From the NCBI RefSeq assembly GCF_000165425.1, contig NW_001798963.1, forward strand, positions 234,520 to 298,519: a stretch of 64,000 nucleotides of DNA. Reading direction: 5' to 3'. The notes beneath the pieces are model-generated. The model was given only the letters and a program-made list of their open reading frames with translations, made no database searches and was not told the origin of the DNA. A program made the translations under genes and the position numbers. The stretch is from Paramecium tetraurelia. Taxonomy: Eukaryota > Ciliophora > Oligohymenophorea > Peniculida > Parameciidae. Positions 12,116-24,456 of this stretch are shown here, in pieces; the stretch's first letter is position 1, and every line of letters begins with the position of its first letter.

Positions 12116-12959
12116 TCACAAATACAATTGATAAAATCTATCTATAGAATAGTGAATTTATCTATTCACTTTCGCCTTGTTCTATTGATGTAAATCATTA
12201 GGATTGTAAATTTATTAATCTTCTCTCTTATCCCAATATTAAGTATTCAGGTCTGCCAAAGTTTTATCCATTTAATTCTAAACTTCGTTATTTATAAATA
12301 TGTCGATGTAATTTGTGAATTCTTCTGGTAGATTTAATTGGTATCCTATTAATTGAATGATGTCAGCAACCGTTGTGATTAGAGGAGCTTTGATGAAATT
12401 TTTATCAATTTGGTTGATCAACTAATTTTAAGCACAGAGTTAAATATTGCAAGATTGATTGGTATTGGTTTAAGCGACAAATTTTTAAAGCTTATCATTT
12501 TTCTATTTTTATTATCTAAAATTTTTAATCTCTTATTATATTAATAATTCTTCCTGCATTCGATATTATTTGATATCAGGAACTACAGTATTGAGTATTT
12601 TATTCACAACCTCATCAACACGTAAGTCTCTCCTAGTTGCTATTTTTTTTCTACATGTGGGACATGACTTTTCTCTTTAGAATCTTATGCTCTTTTCAAT
12701 ACATTCCTTACAAAACCTATGACTACAATCCTTAACTGAGTTCAATTAAATAAATACTATAGACTGGCTATTCAAATAAACTTAAACAGATGGGACATTA
12801 AAGTTCATCAAATATTTTCGCCACTTGATGATCTGTAGGTTCTTTGTCAGAATCTATTAATGCACGAACCTTGAATATTCCAATTAAATTATTTGTTTAT
12901 TCATCTACTATATCTTCAGAGTCTGATTAGTCTGAGGCTTCTTTTAATGTTCCGAGCAT
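12116..12959 (-). CDS. RING-finger E3 ubiquitin ligase, RING1-like
   Basis: Spliced ORF of 273 aa with one 22-nt intron at 12736-12757 that falls inside the RING. After splicing, a full C3HC4 RING appears at about residues 55-97: CPICLSLFEQPVYIKDCSHR, FCKECIEKS and CPTCRKKIATRRDLRVDE. The flanking DELQ...CPIC and the KKIATRRDLR tail are close to RING1/RNF2, the Polycomb ligase that ubiquitylates histone H2A. The remaining C-terminal 170 aa are Gln-rich and helical without a clear RAWUL domain, so the Polycomb assignment is provisional. If correct it would act in the nucleus. Confidence 0.78.
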
Positions 12960-13040
12960 AAATTTAAAAGAATATTATTGTTTATTTATAATTTTTTCAA
13001 GTGATTTTTGTTTTACTAATATATAATGCTATTTTAATTA

Positions 13041-13789
13041 TCATGCCCTTTGTGATGAACTGCATCTTGGTTTTAATTTCGGTAATGTACATGTAGTCTT
13101 ATTCTAAGTATTTATTTTCTTTATAGTCTGAAACTCTATTGCGTCACTAGTAGTATTCAATGCAGATTTAATATTTGTTATGTTTTAATGAATTTTTTGA
13201 TTCTCTTAAAAAATTTCTGTCCATTTCTCATTTTCCAATCTTCGAAATTAAGATTGCACAGAATAATGAATTTCTTATTTTGGCTTTCTCAATTTTATTT
13301 TTTGTATTTAATTCGTCAAATGTTTCTAAGTTAGAGCTCTTCTTATTTTATCATTCAAAGATAGTGTATATTCAAATATCATATTCGTTAAAATTAATAT
13401 AATTATAATATATGAATTTAATGAGTTTAGAAAACTATACTATGCTCATTAATATTATTCATTTTTACCTTAATGTTATTTGACCAAATATATATTATAT
13501 GAGTGAAATCTATTTCCTAACTTATTTAATTATCATTAGTTTTGATTGTGTATTCAAACCAGCCATAGTAGTCTGGCATAGTATCAATATAAAACGAAAA
13601 TGAAGAATAGTTCTCTAGTTAACGCCAAATTTAAATTAGATTTTCCTCTTTTTCTTATTATTGTTGAATTTATTAAATTGTAGAACACAAAATCAAAAAA
13701 TAAGAAAATAATAACAAAAACTAAGAAGATAACGAATATAAATTCAATGACATATTCAAATACTTATTATTACTTGCTCTCTTTTTCAT
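13041..13789 (-). CDS. Predicted two-TM membrane protein (unknown)
   Basis: Spliced ORF of 239 aa with one 29-nt intron at 13440-13468 (GTAAAA...GCATAG). The splice joins two separately open exons (107 and 133 codons). TM1 is near residues 17-35 (FLLLFSYFLILCS). About 65 residues of Tyr/Trp/Asp-rich loop follow (DTMPDYYGWFEYTIKTND), then TM2 at about 118-135 (YIIIILILTNMIFEY), then a basic tail of about 100 residues. An in-frame TGA lies just upstream of the ATG. No family is recognised. Reality rests on the splice fit and the composition. Confidence 0.55.
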
Positions 13790-14440
13790 AAATCAATTAA
13801 AGTAATAATTTATGGTATCACTTTACTATCTGATGCAATTAGTCCTAAATTGAATAATCATGAAATCAAAATAAATTGTAACTAATGAAATAAATATATT
13901 TGTATGAATTGTTATCAGATAATAAATAAGAAGCAAATTTAGTCTTTGAGGTTTCCTAACTTTGATAATAATTAAGAAATATGAGAATATTATGTGTAAA
14001 AAATATTTAATCAATATATATCATCAATATTTACATCAATTAGCAATTATGATAAAACACTCCATAACATTGTATAATCTTAATGCCTATTAAAATTAAC
14101 AATCATGATAAATTTTGTAGAAAATAATTATTAACAAGCAAAACTAATTATTATTTAGAAATAAATTCTATTGAATTTTTTTTTAGAAAAGAAAGAAATT
14201 ATACTTAAATTAATTTCTAAGTATTCTCTGAAATACTAATGTCTTTATTAGTATTGACACATATGTTCACCTTTTGTAGAATTTTCTAAGTAAAATTGAT
14301 CTATAGCCTTAAATAATTTATTGATTAACATAAATCAACAACTACAAAATAGATACTAATAAATTAACTTATATGTTGATTACTATTTAAATTATCTTTT
14401 AGTGATAATTTGTAATAAATTATATAAATTATTTTTAATA
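13790..14440. other. Divergent intergenic region, no firm gene
   Basis: About 650 bp between divergent genes. Minus-strand frames at 13826-14014 look hydrophobic but lack an ATG and a splice solution. The rest is A/T-rich. It is one of the longer spacers in the gene-dense part and must hold the promoters of the flanking genes. I see no conserved motif I can name. Confidence 0.5.
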
Positions 14441-16530
14441 ATGAAAATAATAATTGACGCCATAAATTATGAATCAGATTAGAATAATTATTAAGTAAAA
14501 TTAAAATGTGGACCAACAGTGTTATAAACAGTGTTAGGAAACAATTGGAATCACAGGTTTGTTTTAGAACATAAAAAAACATCAGAAATCAGAGTTGAAG
14601 TTTGGCAGAAACCTAATGAGGAATACTAATTAATTGGAGATTCAATAGTTTAGAGAATAGAGGGTGCATAAAGATTGAAAATAAAATAAAATAACAAGGA
14701 ATAGGGTTTTATCAATGTGTTTTATAAGGAAGTGAAGGACTCAGTTACACAATAAATTCTTAGTTAAGACTCATTGAATGTAAGTATTAAATGAACTTTA
14801 GTTATCCAAAATAGAAAAATAAGCTTAAGCCCTTTAGAAATTGAATGATTCATTATCGATGATGCCCAGTCCACGTCAAGATTTTGGATCCGTAAATGAA
14901 TATTTCTCATAATAATTTTAAAATGAAGATATAGTAGGAAATTCGAAGTAAGTAGCTACTAAACTCGTAAAGGAATCATTTGATAGAGTATTACAAAACA
15001 TCCAAATTGAAAAAGAAACTCATATTCAAGAGGATGATGAAATGGTGGAAAACGAAATAGAAAAAAAAAATATTGAGAAGGTGCAAAAGTAATTGATGAA
15101 AATTGATTGTAATAAATTGGAGAGAAAAAGAAAACAAATAAGTTCTGAGATTCTCTAATTAGATGAGATAGCTTAATCATTGAGAATAGATCAGATAGAT
15201 TAAAAATAATAAATATAAAATCTAAGACAGGATTTGTTATAGAAATTGCTTTATCTTGAAGAATAGATTGAGCATTTAAAGAAGTAAATAAGAAAGTAGA
15301 AACATCATGTGTTTGGAACAAATCCTAATTTAGTAAATAGTGAAATAGAAATGAGTTCGATTAATTTATAAAAATAATTTGTTGAAAAATGGTAATAAGA
15401 TCCTAATGTCGAAAAACAAAGACAAGATTTCATATAGAAGTAGATACAGGAATGGAATGACATTTAAATTTAAAGGAAAAAGAGGATTGAAGATCAATTT
15501 AAAAAGATTGAGTAAGAAGCAAAAATAATACTGTAAAAATAAAATGAACTATAATCAACAACAAATGCTAAAAAGAGGGAAGAGATAGAAAAGTATTTAA
15601 AGCTATTAGAAGAACAGTAAGCAAAAAGAAAAGTTGAATTAGAAGAAGCCAATAAGAGATTTGAAAAAAAGAAAAAAGAAAAATATCTTGCCTTAAAGTA
15701 TGCAGAATAGGATGCTACATATATGATTTAATTGCAACAAGACAGAAAGAAAATACTGGCTTAAAATAAAAATCCAGATTTTGATGCAAAAGAAATCAAA
15801 TAATTCGAAGATAAATTTAATTAAATTCATCTTGAAAAATAGAAAAAACGAAGGATCTAATGGGAAGAACGAGAAGCCTAATGGAATAAGTTTAAGGCTT
15901 AATATTATTCATCTTCATATCAAAAGGCTAAGGATTAATATTACAGAATTGAAAACGTGATTGAATAAGAAAAATAAGAACGATTAAATAAACTTTCATA
16001 ATATATAAAGGAAGTAAAATAAAATCACAAACCTACTGTCTCTGAAGAACTTTAAGAGAAACTTATATTAATTAAAAACTCCATAAAGCATTAGAATGAC
16101 TTTAAAAAATATTAATCTCTCTCCAAAATCGTTCAATCTAAGCATTAATATCATGGTGTTAGTAAAGAGAAATTATAAAAAAATATGAAAAAAAAACATA
16201 AACTTGTGCCTTTGGTGAATTTGCCAACCAAAATATCACCAAGAGACGTAGGAGATTTTTATTTAAAATAAAGCGCTACTTATAATATTAAAAATATTCC
16301 CCCTATACATCAGGTTTAGAAGAATGATAATGCAGCTAAAGAATCAGCAACATCTCTACCAAATCCTAAAGTATTTGATTATTTGAAACACTAAAGGATA
16401 ATGAGAGCTTAATTTGAAAATGTAATAGTATAAATATTTTTAGACTTAAAAAAATGAAAATGAAGTCCTGTAAAAAGAAGATTAATAAATGCTTGATTAA
16501 ATTAGGATAAATCTATTTTATTTAAAGTGA
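14441..16530 (+). CDS. Long coiled-coil protein with C2-like N-terminus
   Basis: Spliced ORF of 681 aa. Introns: 14780-14801 (22 nt) and 16422-16443 (22 nt). The second is a choice: if it is retained the protein stops at 16455-16457 (664 aa), but the spliced reading continues with protein-like QKNENEVLQKEDQQMLDQ. Residues 1-110 have a beta-rich pattern like a C2 domain (YQVKLKCGPTVLQTVLGNNW, RVEVWQKPNEEYQLIGDSIV) without the Asp loops needed for Ca2+. Residues 190-600 are a highly charged Lys/Glu/Gln coiled coil. A scaffold or ciliary role is plausible but not shown. Confidence 0.8.
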
Positions 16531-16775
16531 ATGTTATTAATTTTTATTCAAATTATATTAATTTTGTTGATTAATTGATCATTCATATAAAATAAATTTA
16601 GGGCAATTTCATAAAATATATATTTTCATAACTCTCAGATCTCATATTATTATTGAACCTTGATATCAAGCCATGTAAATCCGACTTTTTAATATCAATT
16701 TGAATAATTCTAAACAAAATATAAGATGATATTAAATTAAATATGTTCAATTTTTTTAGATTATATTTTTAATTA

Positions 16776-19438
16776 ATGTTTTAACCAAAATAATTGCATT
16801 TACCTACAGTTCCTCAGACATAAGAAATTGAATATTCGAAATAGTCCTTTGAAGACAGCGTCTTGAAAATTTAGAATGTTTCATTGGCAACTAGGTTGGA
16901 CTATTTAAAAAAGACAATTAAGGAACAAAAATCTATTATTACAGAATTAGTGGAAAGAGATATCAGACATCAAAAGTTTTTTAGTTTTCTTGAAATAACT
17001 TGGAGAGGGTTTTTATAGAGAAGTCTGAGAATTGAAAGTATTGTAAAGAAAAAGGGACTTTTGGAGAACAAATATCTAAATGCTTTTTAATATTTGGATG
17101 ATGTAAGTTAATTGAAATATGTTAGATCTTCAATAGTCAATACTTAATGTGTAATAATATAGAAGGACAATTCAAAAAGTAAATTAGCCATAAGTTTGAG
17201 TAATTTTTGAGAATAATAGAGAATATTTATTTTGAGATCTCTCTGGAATACAGTGAATTCATGGAGATGATTAAGGATAGAACAAATTAATTGTTAGATT
17301 TAGAGGAGCAAGATTATATGGAATATGTGAAAAAGCTAATCAGCACAAATAAAGAATTGACCAAAAGGAATCAGGATATGGAGTAAAATTTGAAATAGAT
17401 ATAAAAAATAAAGGAAAGGAAATTGAGCGATCTAGATGGTTAGATAGGATTCTAAACGATATATTAGTTATAATCTTTGATTGCTGAAAGCAAGAAACAA
17501 AACGAAACTTTGAGTAGAAGATTGAGAATATTAATGAATTACAGTGACAAATCAATAAATTAAAAATTAAATGAGGAGGAGGAAAATTATGAATGTATAT
17601 GCGGTGGAGTCTAGATGAAGTAGATAGGATTTAATAATCAATTGGATTTTGTTAGATAATCGTATGACAATAGTGAAGACAGATAATTGTAATTAACCAA
17701 ATTGGATAGAAAAAATTAATAGCAAAATAATATTACTTACTCAATTTAACAGTTATTGCTAAAAACCTTAAAGAGCAAACAGATAAAGGTGACAGCTATT
17801 GAGGATGATTAATTGAATGTCACATTTACTCAACCTGAAATTAAGGACTTGGAATACATATTAAATAACTATTCAATACTCTTAACTCAGAATAAAAAAT
17901 ACCAATAATAAGTGATCTTATAGCAAGTAAAGATTAAGGAGTTGGAAATTAGCAATGAATACAGAGAGGATCAATTTGTGGAATCTGAAACTTTTAGTAT
18001 TTTACAGACATAGAACATGAATCTTATAGATGTGAATTCCTAATTAACTTAACAATTATAGGCTTTGCAGACTTAGTATTAAGAGTTAATCAACTCAAAA
18101 CAGTTTGACATAAATTAATTGAAAAGTCTTTATGAAGTTGAGATATAAAAAATGGCATCAGAAAATTGTCAATTAAGGAAATTTTAACATGATTAACAAA
18201 TTGGAATCAGGAATATACATCATGAAAGTGAGAGATACAATCAAAATCTGAATGAGAGATACGAATAAGCATAGAAGATTATAGATGCTTAAAGTGGGGA
18301 GAATAATGTATTGAAGTCTGCCAATAAGGAATTGAGAACTACCTTGGATGAGTTAACAAAATAACACTAAGAGCTTTAAAATAAATACAATGAAATAGAA
18401 ATGGTATCAGTATATTTTTGATATTCTTAGAAAAATGTTGGATTGATGGCTAGAATTCCAGGTGAATTGAATATTGAGTAACTGACACTGAGACATAATA
18501 AACATAAGGAGTGTATATAAGAAGCACTGTAAATAATTATTCGACATTAACCATAATTTAAAGAGAAATTTTAAGAGTTGGTAGGGTATATCAAGACAAG
18601 AGATTAAAGAATTGAATAGTTTGAGAAGGAGATAAGCAAAAAAGATAAATAAATTCAAGATCAAAAAAGGCATTTGCAGATGATGATGGATGAAACTGAT
18701 TACAATTCTAAAATCTACGAAGAAGTTATGGCTAAATCTAAGATGATTGAATAACAGTTATCAATTAAGGAGAAGAATGAGGCTATTTTAATTTAAGATA
18801 AATAAGCAGAAAAAACTAAATTTGAAAATGAAAGAATCTAATTCAAAGAAAAAGAAAGGTTGTAGTAAGAGTAAATCAATTAATTGCAATAATAAAGAGC
18901 AAATTAGCAATAACTATTTCAAAAATACACCCAAGAGAAGTTTTAAGTTAATTAAAATCATGGAGAATTAGTTAAACAATTAGAATTATATAAATCACAA
19001 TATGAAAAATTATTATCTGAACAAAGTACAACTAAAATTGAGAGAGATTGTTATGCTTAAAAAATCTAAAAGTCTAAACTAATTAACGATGAATCGTTGC
19101 TAGAAATAGACAAATTGAAACAAAAGATAATCGAATTAGAAACAAATATAGATGCGTAATAGTCGTTACTCAATAATCCTGCCTAATTAGAATAAACTAA
19201 AGGCTATCTAATATTGAAGAAGGATGATTCCATTTTTGAATAGGCTTAATTACAAAAGGTTAAGACAACTGCTTGTTGTAGTGAATGCAAAATGCAACTT
19301 AAAGAAGTCATCATTTAAAAGTGTATGCATATGCTTTGCAAATCATGTGGGGAAATTGCTTAATTAAAAGAATCTTGTCCTATTTGTAAGGTCAGTATAA
19401 ATTTAGTGGATATTTGGGCAACTAAAGTCTAGGAATGA
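16776..19438 (+). CDS. BRE1: BRE1-type RING E3 ligase (histone H2B ubiquitylation)
   Basis: Spliced ORF of 870 aa. Introns: 17103-17125 (23 nt) and 18404-18430 (27 nt; a 3n intron that contains an in-frame TGA). The N-terminus VLKIQNVSLATRLDYLKKTI followed by ITELVERDIRHQKFFSFLEI is close to the BRE1/RNF20 N-terminal motif. About 650 residues of coiled coil follow. The C-terminus (about 815-870) is a RING: CSECKMQLKEVIIQKCMHML, CKSCGEIAQ and CPICKVSI. BRE1 with RAD6 monoubiquitylates histone H2B in active chromatin. The layout (short N-motif, long coiled coil, C-terminal RING) and length are as expected. Confidence 0.82.
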
Positions 19439-19699
19439 ATTATCGAGTATTAATTATTATTAATTTTTATAAAAATTATATCTCATGGTATACTATTTAC
19501 TTTATATTATTTCTATGAAGTAACAATTGCTCATATGAAAATTCTATTGCGACAGAAGAATTCTTGTTACTATTTTATTATTTCATCTTTAAGGCAATTA
19601 GTAAATTGAAAATTCTTTGAGACAATTACTGACAGTCTTGTTTTAAATAATCAAAAAAAAAGATGTTCACAAGTACATATTAAATTATTTAAAATAAAT

Positions 19700-22600
19700 A
19701 TGAATTAAACATCATCAAGAGAATATGGTAACATTCAAAGTTCAAACTCTTCGAGAATCTAATCTAGCTCTCTTACAAAAGCACATTCGAAATTACAATA
19801 ATAAATGCCATAAAATGAATTCGTAATGGAATATCCTTGTTAACCAAAAGACTCTATCACCTATGACATAAACGGAATCGACCTTGACATCAAAGAACAT
19901 TAAATACTTGATTCATACTCGAATAGAAGTAAATAGTAACATTCTTAATCCATGATTATTTTGGCAGTATATTATTTAGTTTGATATAGGAAAGGAGAAA
20001 AATTACATCTCCATCGATTAAAAAAAACAAGAAAAAAATAAAAATGGAATAAATTATCAAAAAATTTATAGAGAAAATTAAGATTAGTAATAATTTATAC
20101 ACGAAATAACCTTATGTTAATACACTATTATAAACTTATTCCATCCCATTCGTTAAAGAAAAGGCAAACAATCTAAGTGTAATGGACAAGATAAAGCAAT
20201 CTATAAGGCTTCCTATTCCAAGACAATGTAAGTTGAGATAATTTTGGAAATTATTAATGCAAATCACTTATTTAACTACTGTTATTTTTTCTCCACTAAT
20301 TTTAATTTATCCAAGCAACATTTACATTTAAGCCCTATTATTTACATAATTAACATTATTAGTCTTTAATTCAATTTTAAATTTAAATACATGCTTTTAC
20401 AAAAACGGAGTAGAAGTAACTCATTTACCCACAATTCAATTGAATTATTTAAGAAGATATGGGTTACAGGATATAATATAATACTTGTCATTTATCTTTA
20501 TTTTATAATTTTGTGAATAGAATTAATAAATTTCGATAATTGCTTTAATTATATTGAATCTTCTCATTATTAGATTAATCAAATTAAATTCTCTAATATC
20601 GTAATAAAATAGTATTATTTTGGGTTGGCAATTTGTTAAAGGATTAGCTTATTGTCATTTTTTTTCTTTAATTTCAATTTCATACAATGAGGATATAGGT
20701 TTGGAATCGATTAACGTATAATTGAAATACTACTTGAGCTATCTACATGAATATATAAATGAATATTTGACTCTACAAAGTTGTTTAGTAAACAGTACAA
20801 ATTTTGAATTGTTAATATCATTTTTGATCCAAATTATTTTTACATTCAATAGAGTAAAATTAATTTTAGATCTCTTATTTTACTTTCATTAAAATGTCCA
20901 TAAGTATTTATTGAAGAAAAATTATCTTGATTTGAAATCTTACTTGCAGAACCATTAAGTTGATTAAAATCTAATGAAAAAAGCACTTAGTAATTACAAA
21001 TTTGAGATGAAAAAAGATTATTAACAGTAAAATTTCATGATGGATTCCCAATCTATTAAGTATATAGATTATGAAATTTAGAAGGCAATTTAGAATACTG
21101 TGAATACTAAATACTTTAAGAAAATCTTGGTATTAGGTTAATTTTCATAAAATATCTAAGAAAAACTAGTTGAAAATATGTCCATACAGTATTTTCAACC
21201 TAATGAAATAATATTGAGATAAAATTGCAAAGATGATGATTCCATCTATTTAATTAAAAAAGGATAAGTAAAGGTATGTTATTAGAGTGGGAATAAGAAA
21301 TAGTTTGGGATTAAATCATTGGGAGAAATGTAAACGTTTGGTGAGGTCTCCTTTTTTACTGGACTACCTAGAACAAGTACAATAGTCAGTCTAGGTCCTG
21401 TTGAAACATATAAAATTAGTAGAAGCGATTTCTTAGAGTCAATTAAAAATAACCGTCAAGATTTGGTATATTTAAGTAATAAAATAGGAAATAGCAACCT
21501 ATATGAAAGATTAAATCCTATAGAATAATTAATATGGTTTAATTGGATTAAAATGCTTTTGTTGTAAATCGAAAGAGCATTTGATATTTTAATGCGACAA
21601 ACTTCATTATAAGCCTGATAAAGAAAAGATTATTAGTAAATACTAATATGCTCACCTTTAATCAAGGAGATAATGTAACAATTTAACTATGAATAGATAA
21701 AAGGAGTCACAGGAGAACAAATAATACTAGAGAGCATCTATTCCAAATAGGAATGGCTGGGGAAGAGTTTCAGGAAAATAATTATTTTTTAGAAGATTAG
21801 TCTGAGATACTAAAAGAGTTAACATAAAATTATAATTTCTAATCTTCTACCAATATTTAACAAAATCAATCTTAAGCAGTTGGATTATTTCCAAGTAGGG
21901 AAAGAATTAAGTCAGTCGATAAAAATAGCATTTTATTGATAAGTGAAATAGATGATGTGAGAGAGTAGTTTTAAGAATTGGATCCAATGGTTTATAAAAA
22001 AGATAAAGGTCATTTCCCTTCAAATAATAATTTTCCAATAAAGGAAGTTATTTAAGAACTTGAAGGGGAAGACTCAAGTTCAAATTCAAATGATACTATA
22101 CCTAATGATATTTGTATTACTCATTTGCAACCTAGTTCAGATAAACAAAAGTAAAATACTAATTTATTAACAATTCCTGATAAAGACAAACTTCAAGAAA
22201 TGCTAATAATTAATCCCAACAGCCAAGGTCAACAAGTGAATAGTAGTTGCTAAATTCAACACTCTTAGGAAATGAAAAACTCTTCTATATAAAACAAAAA
22301 ATCTTTAAGCTAAACTTTGTTACATGTTCAATAGAATGATTTCACTAAAAAAAATGATAATTTGAAATCACCTAGCAGGTAGGCTTATTATGATGAACTC
22401 GATTTAAATCCTTTGGATCGATCATCTCCTGGGATGAAAAAGATAAATAAAAGCCCATAATAAAACAAAGCTAAGATAGAAGAGAGTCCATAAATATTTA
22501 TAGACCTAAATAATAATTCTGTAAATTAGAAATTATAATTTAGAGTCATTTTTTCTGTTTAGAAGATAAAGAAGAATTAGACAAAGCATAAAATTACATC

Positions 22601-22774
22601 TATTATTACCCGTACTTCAACCCTGAATTTTTAATTAATTAGTAATTAATTTGGACTAATATTAGATATAATCATTTTAAAATTCATAGAATCCAAAAAT
22701 ATGTTAAAAAAAGTCCTTATACTATCAGTTATGTTATTAGTGATAAAATTAAATAAAAAGCCATTTTAAAATGA
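19700..22774 (+). CDS. Multi-pass membrane protein with cyclic-nucleotide-binding domain, no K+ filter
   Basis: Spliced ORF of 993 aa with four introns: 19967-19989 (23 nt), 21466-21487 (22), 21706-21730 (25, GTCACA...CTAG, a weaker donor) and 22521-22543 (23). After a disordered N-terminus, five or six hydrophobic segments lie at about 165-390. A C-linker and CNBD follow at about 460-585 (FSQNIQEKLVENMSIQYF, IILRQNCKDDDSIYLIKKGQ, FGEVSFFTGLPRTSTIV), then a Cys-rich KCFCCKSKEHLIFQCDKLHY motif typical of ciliate members of this family. The layout is that of CNG/HCN/EAG channels, but no TxGYG filter is present where the pore should be. It may be a degenerate channel subunit. Confidence 0.78.
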
Positions 22775-22977
22775 TCTAAATTAAATTATTCTACACGACA
22801 ATTTTGTATCAAATAATTTATAATTTTGAGTATAACCAAGTATTCATGAAATTCTAAATTAACTTGGAGAGGTTATGCATTGTATTTTTCTATTATTTAT
22901 TCCATTTTCTATTAATTTATGAAAAATGTTTTTAATAGTTTTTAATTTTATATATTAATAATAATTTTAAATTATAA

Positions 22978-24299
22978 TCACATCGAAGGTTATTAAATCA
23001 CTATACCTTTCTTTTAAAGAACAGATAGCTATTCTTTTAACACATTAGTTAACATCATAGTTTCTAAAAGAACCTTTTTTAATTCAGATTGTCTCTCCTT
23101 TTTATTAATTACTTTAGATTGATGTTAATTTTAAGAATCTTATTGGATCTCATCTTTTTGTGTTCCTAAGTGTTACAAGCTCTTCTGACTTTTTTTATTT
23201 TCTGAAAGAACTTCCCATATTTTTAGATTCCTTCCCTCATTGTATTTATTCTTTATCATATTATATTCTCTTTGAAATTCTTCCAGAGTCATGTCCTTAT
23301 TGAATCGATCTAGTTCATACATATGGACCTTGAGATTGCCTTGTGCTGATTTATATGCCCTGTAAGTGATCTTGCTCTCCAACAACTGTGATAATTCATT
23401 GGCTTCTCCCATTTTTATAAGCATTTCATATTCAAATTCATTTTTTCCTTTAGATATTGTTAATTACAATAACCTATCCATTTCTTTTTCTTTCTCCTTA
23501 GCTTTTTATAGATAATATTTAGAGAGATTCTGCACAGGTCTTTCTTCACCTCTTTTATATTAATTGAATAGAGTTACATTTTGAATTCAGTAAATCCTGA
23601 TTGTTTACTCTTGTAGGATATACCACTGATAGGTCTGAAATCTTTGGGAGCAGTCCTTGTTGCAGAAGCAGATTGTGGTTTACTTTTCTTTTGAGCAGAG
23701 AACTTCCTTTTGCTAGCCTAAGCCATGTGTAATGCCTTCTGTTTGATGAAATCAAGCATTGTATCTTTAAATATATGGTAGTGTTTTTACTTTCATTTGA
23801 ATTCCAGGCTTATACTTTTTTGCAGATGTTCTCAATAGTGATTTTACCAAATTCATTTTCTAAATCACTCAACACTTGATTAATTTCTTCTTATGTAAAG
23901 GTGAAGCCTAATTAAATTGAGAAATATGGAAACCTGCCTAACCGAGAAATGATACAAACTCTTCTGGAGAGGCATTGACAGAATCTGATTTCCAAAATTA
24001 TTCAATTTTAATATTGTTAAATGTAACTAGCTAGTTAAATTTCTGTAAAGCAATAGAAATAGGGATTGCGTTCTCGTTGATACTTTGCTTTTTTTATGTG
24101 AATTTAGAACTTTCAGGTCTTCCGTGTTTGGATTCAGGTCTTTTGTCTTACTTCTTGTGTAACATCTATTGTGTTGGGTGGATAATTACTTCGTATTATT
24201 TCTTCCAGGTTTCTTCAAATTTGTCATCTTCACTTCCATCGTCTTCTACAAAATTCTATTTATGTTGAATATGTGAAATACATCTTGATCTTCGTCCAT
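22978..24299 (-). CDS. EF-hand-like / coiled-coil protein (unknown)
   Basis: Spliced ORF of 405 aa with four introns, all exactly 26 nt: 24256-24281, 23908-23933, 23765-23790 and 23552-23577. The first 70 residues are acidic and disordered. Residues 80-145 resemble an EF-hand pair without a good Ca2+ loop (FVSFLGQAGFTFTQEEINQV, LENEFGKITIENICKKV). A basic linker follows, then a coiled coil (ISKGKNEFEYEMLIKMGEAN, MTLEEFQREYNMIKNKYNEG). It is arranged divergently with the Ca2+ release channel gene, with 157 bp between start codons. No named family. Confidence 0.78.
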
Positions 24300-24456
24300 T
24301 TTGAATAAATAAGTATTATAATTAATATCAACTTGTCGAATATAATGATTTTGTGTATAACTGAAGATTTTAACTGATAGTATATCATTTTTAATTCGAA
24401 AGTACTTACATACAGAAAAGAGTGAAAAATATGATGTTATATAACTAATTAATATA

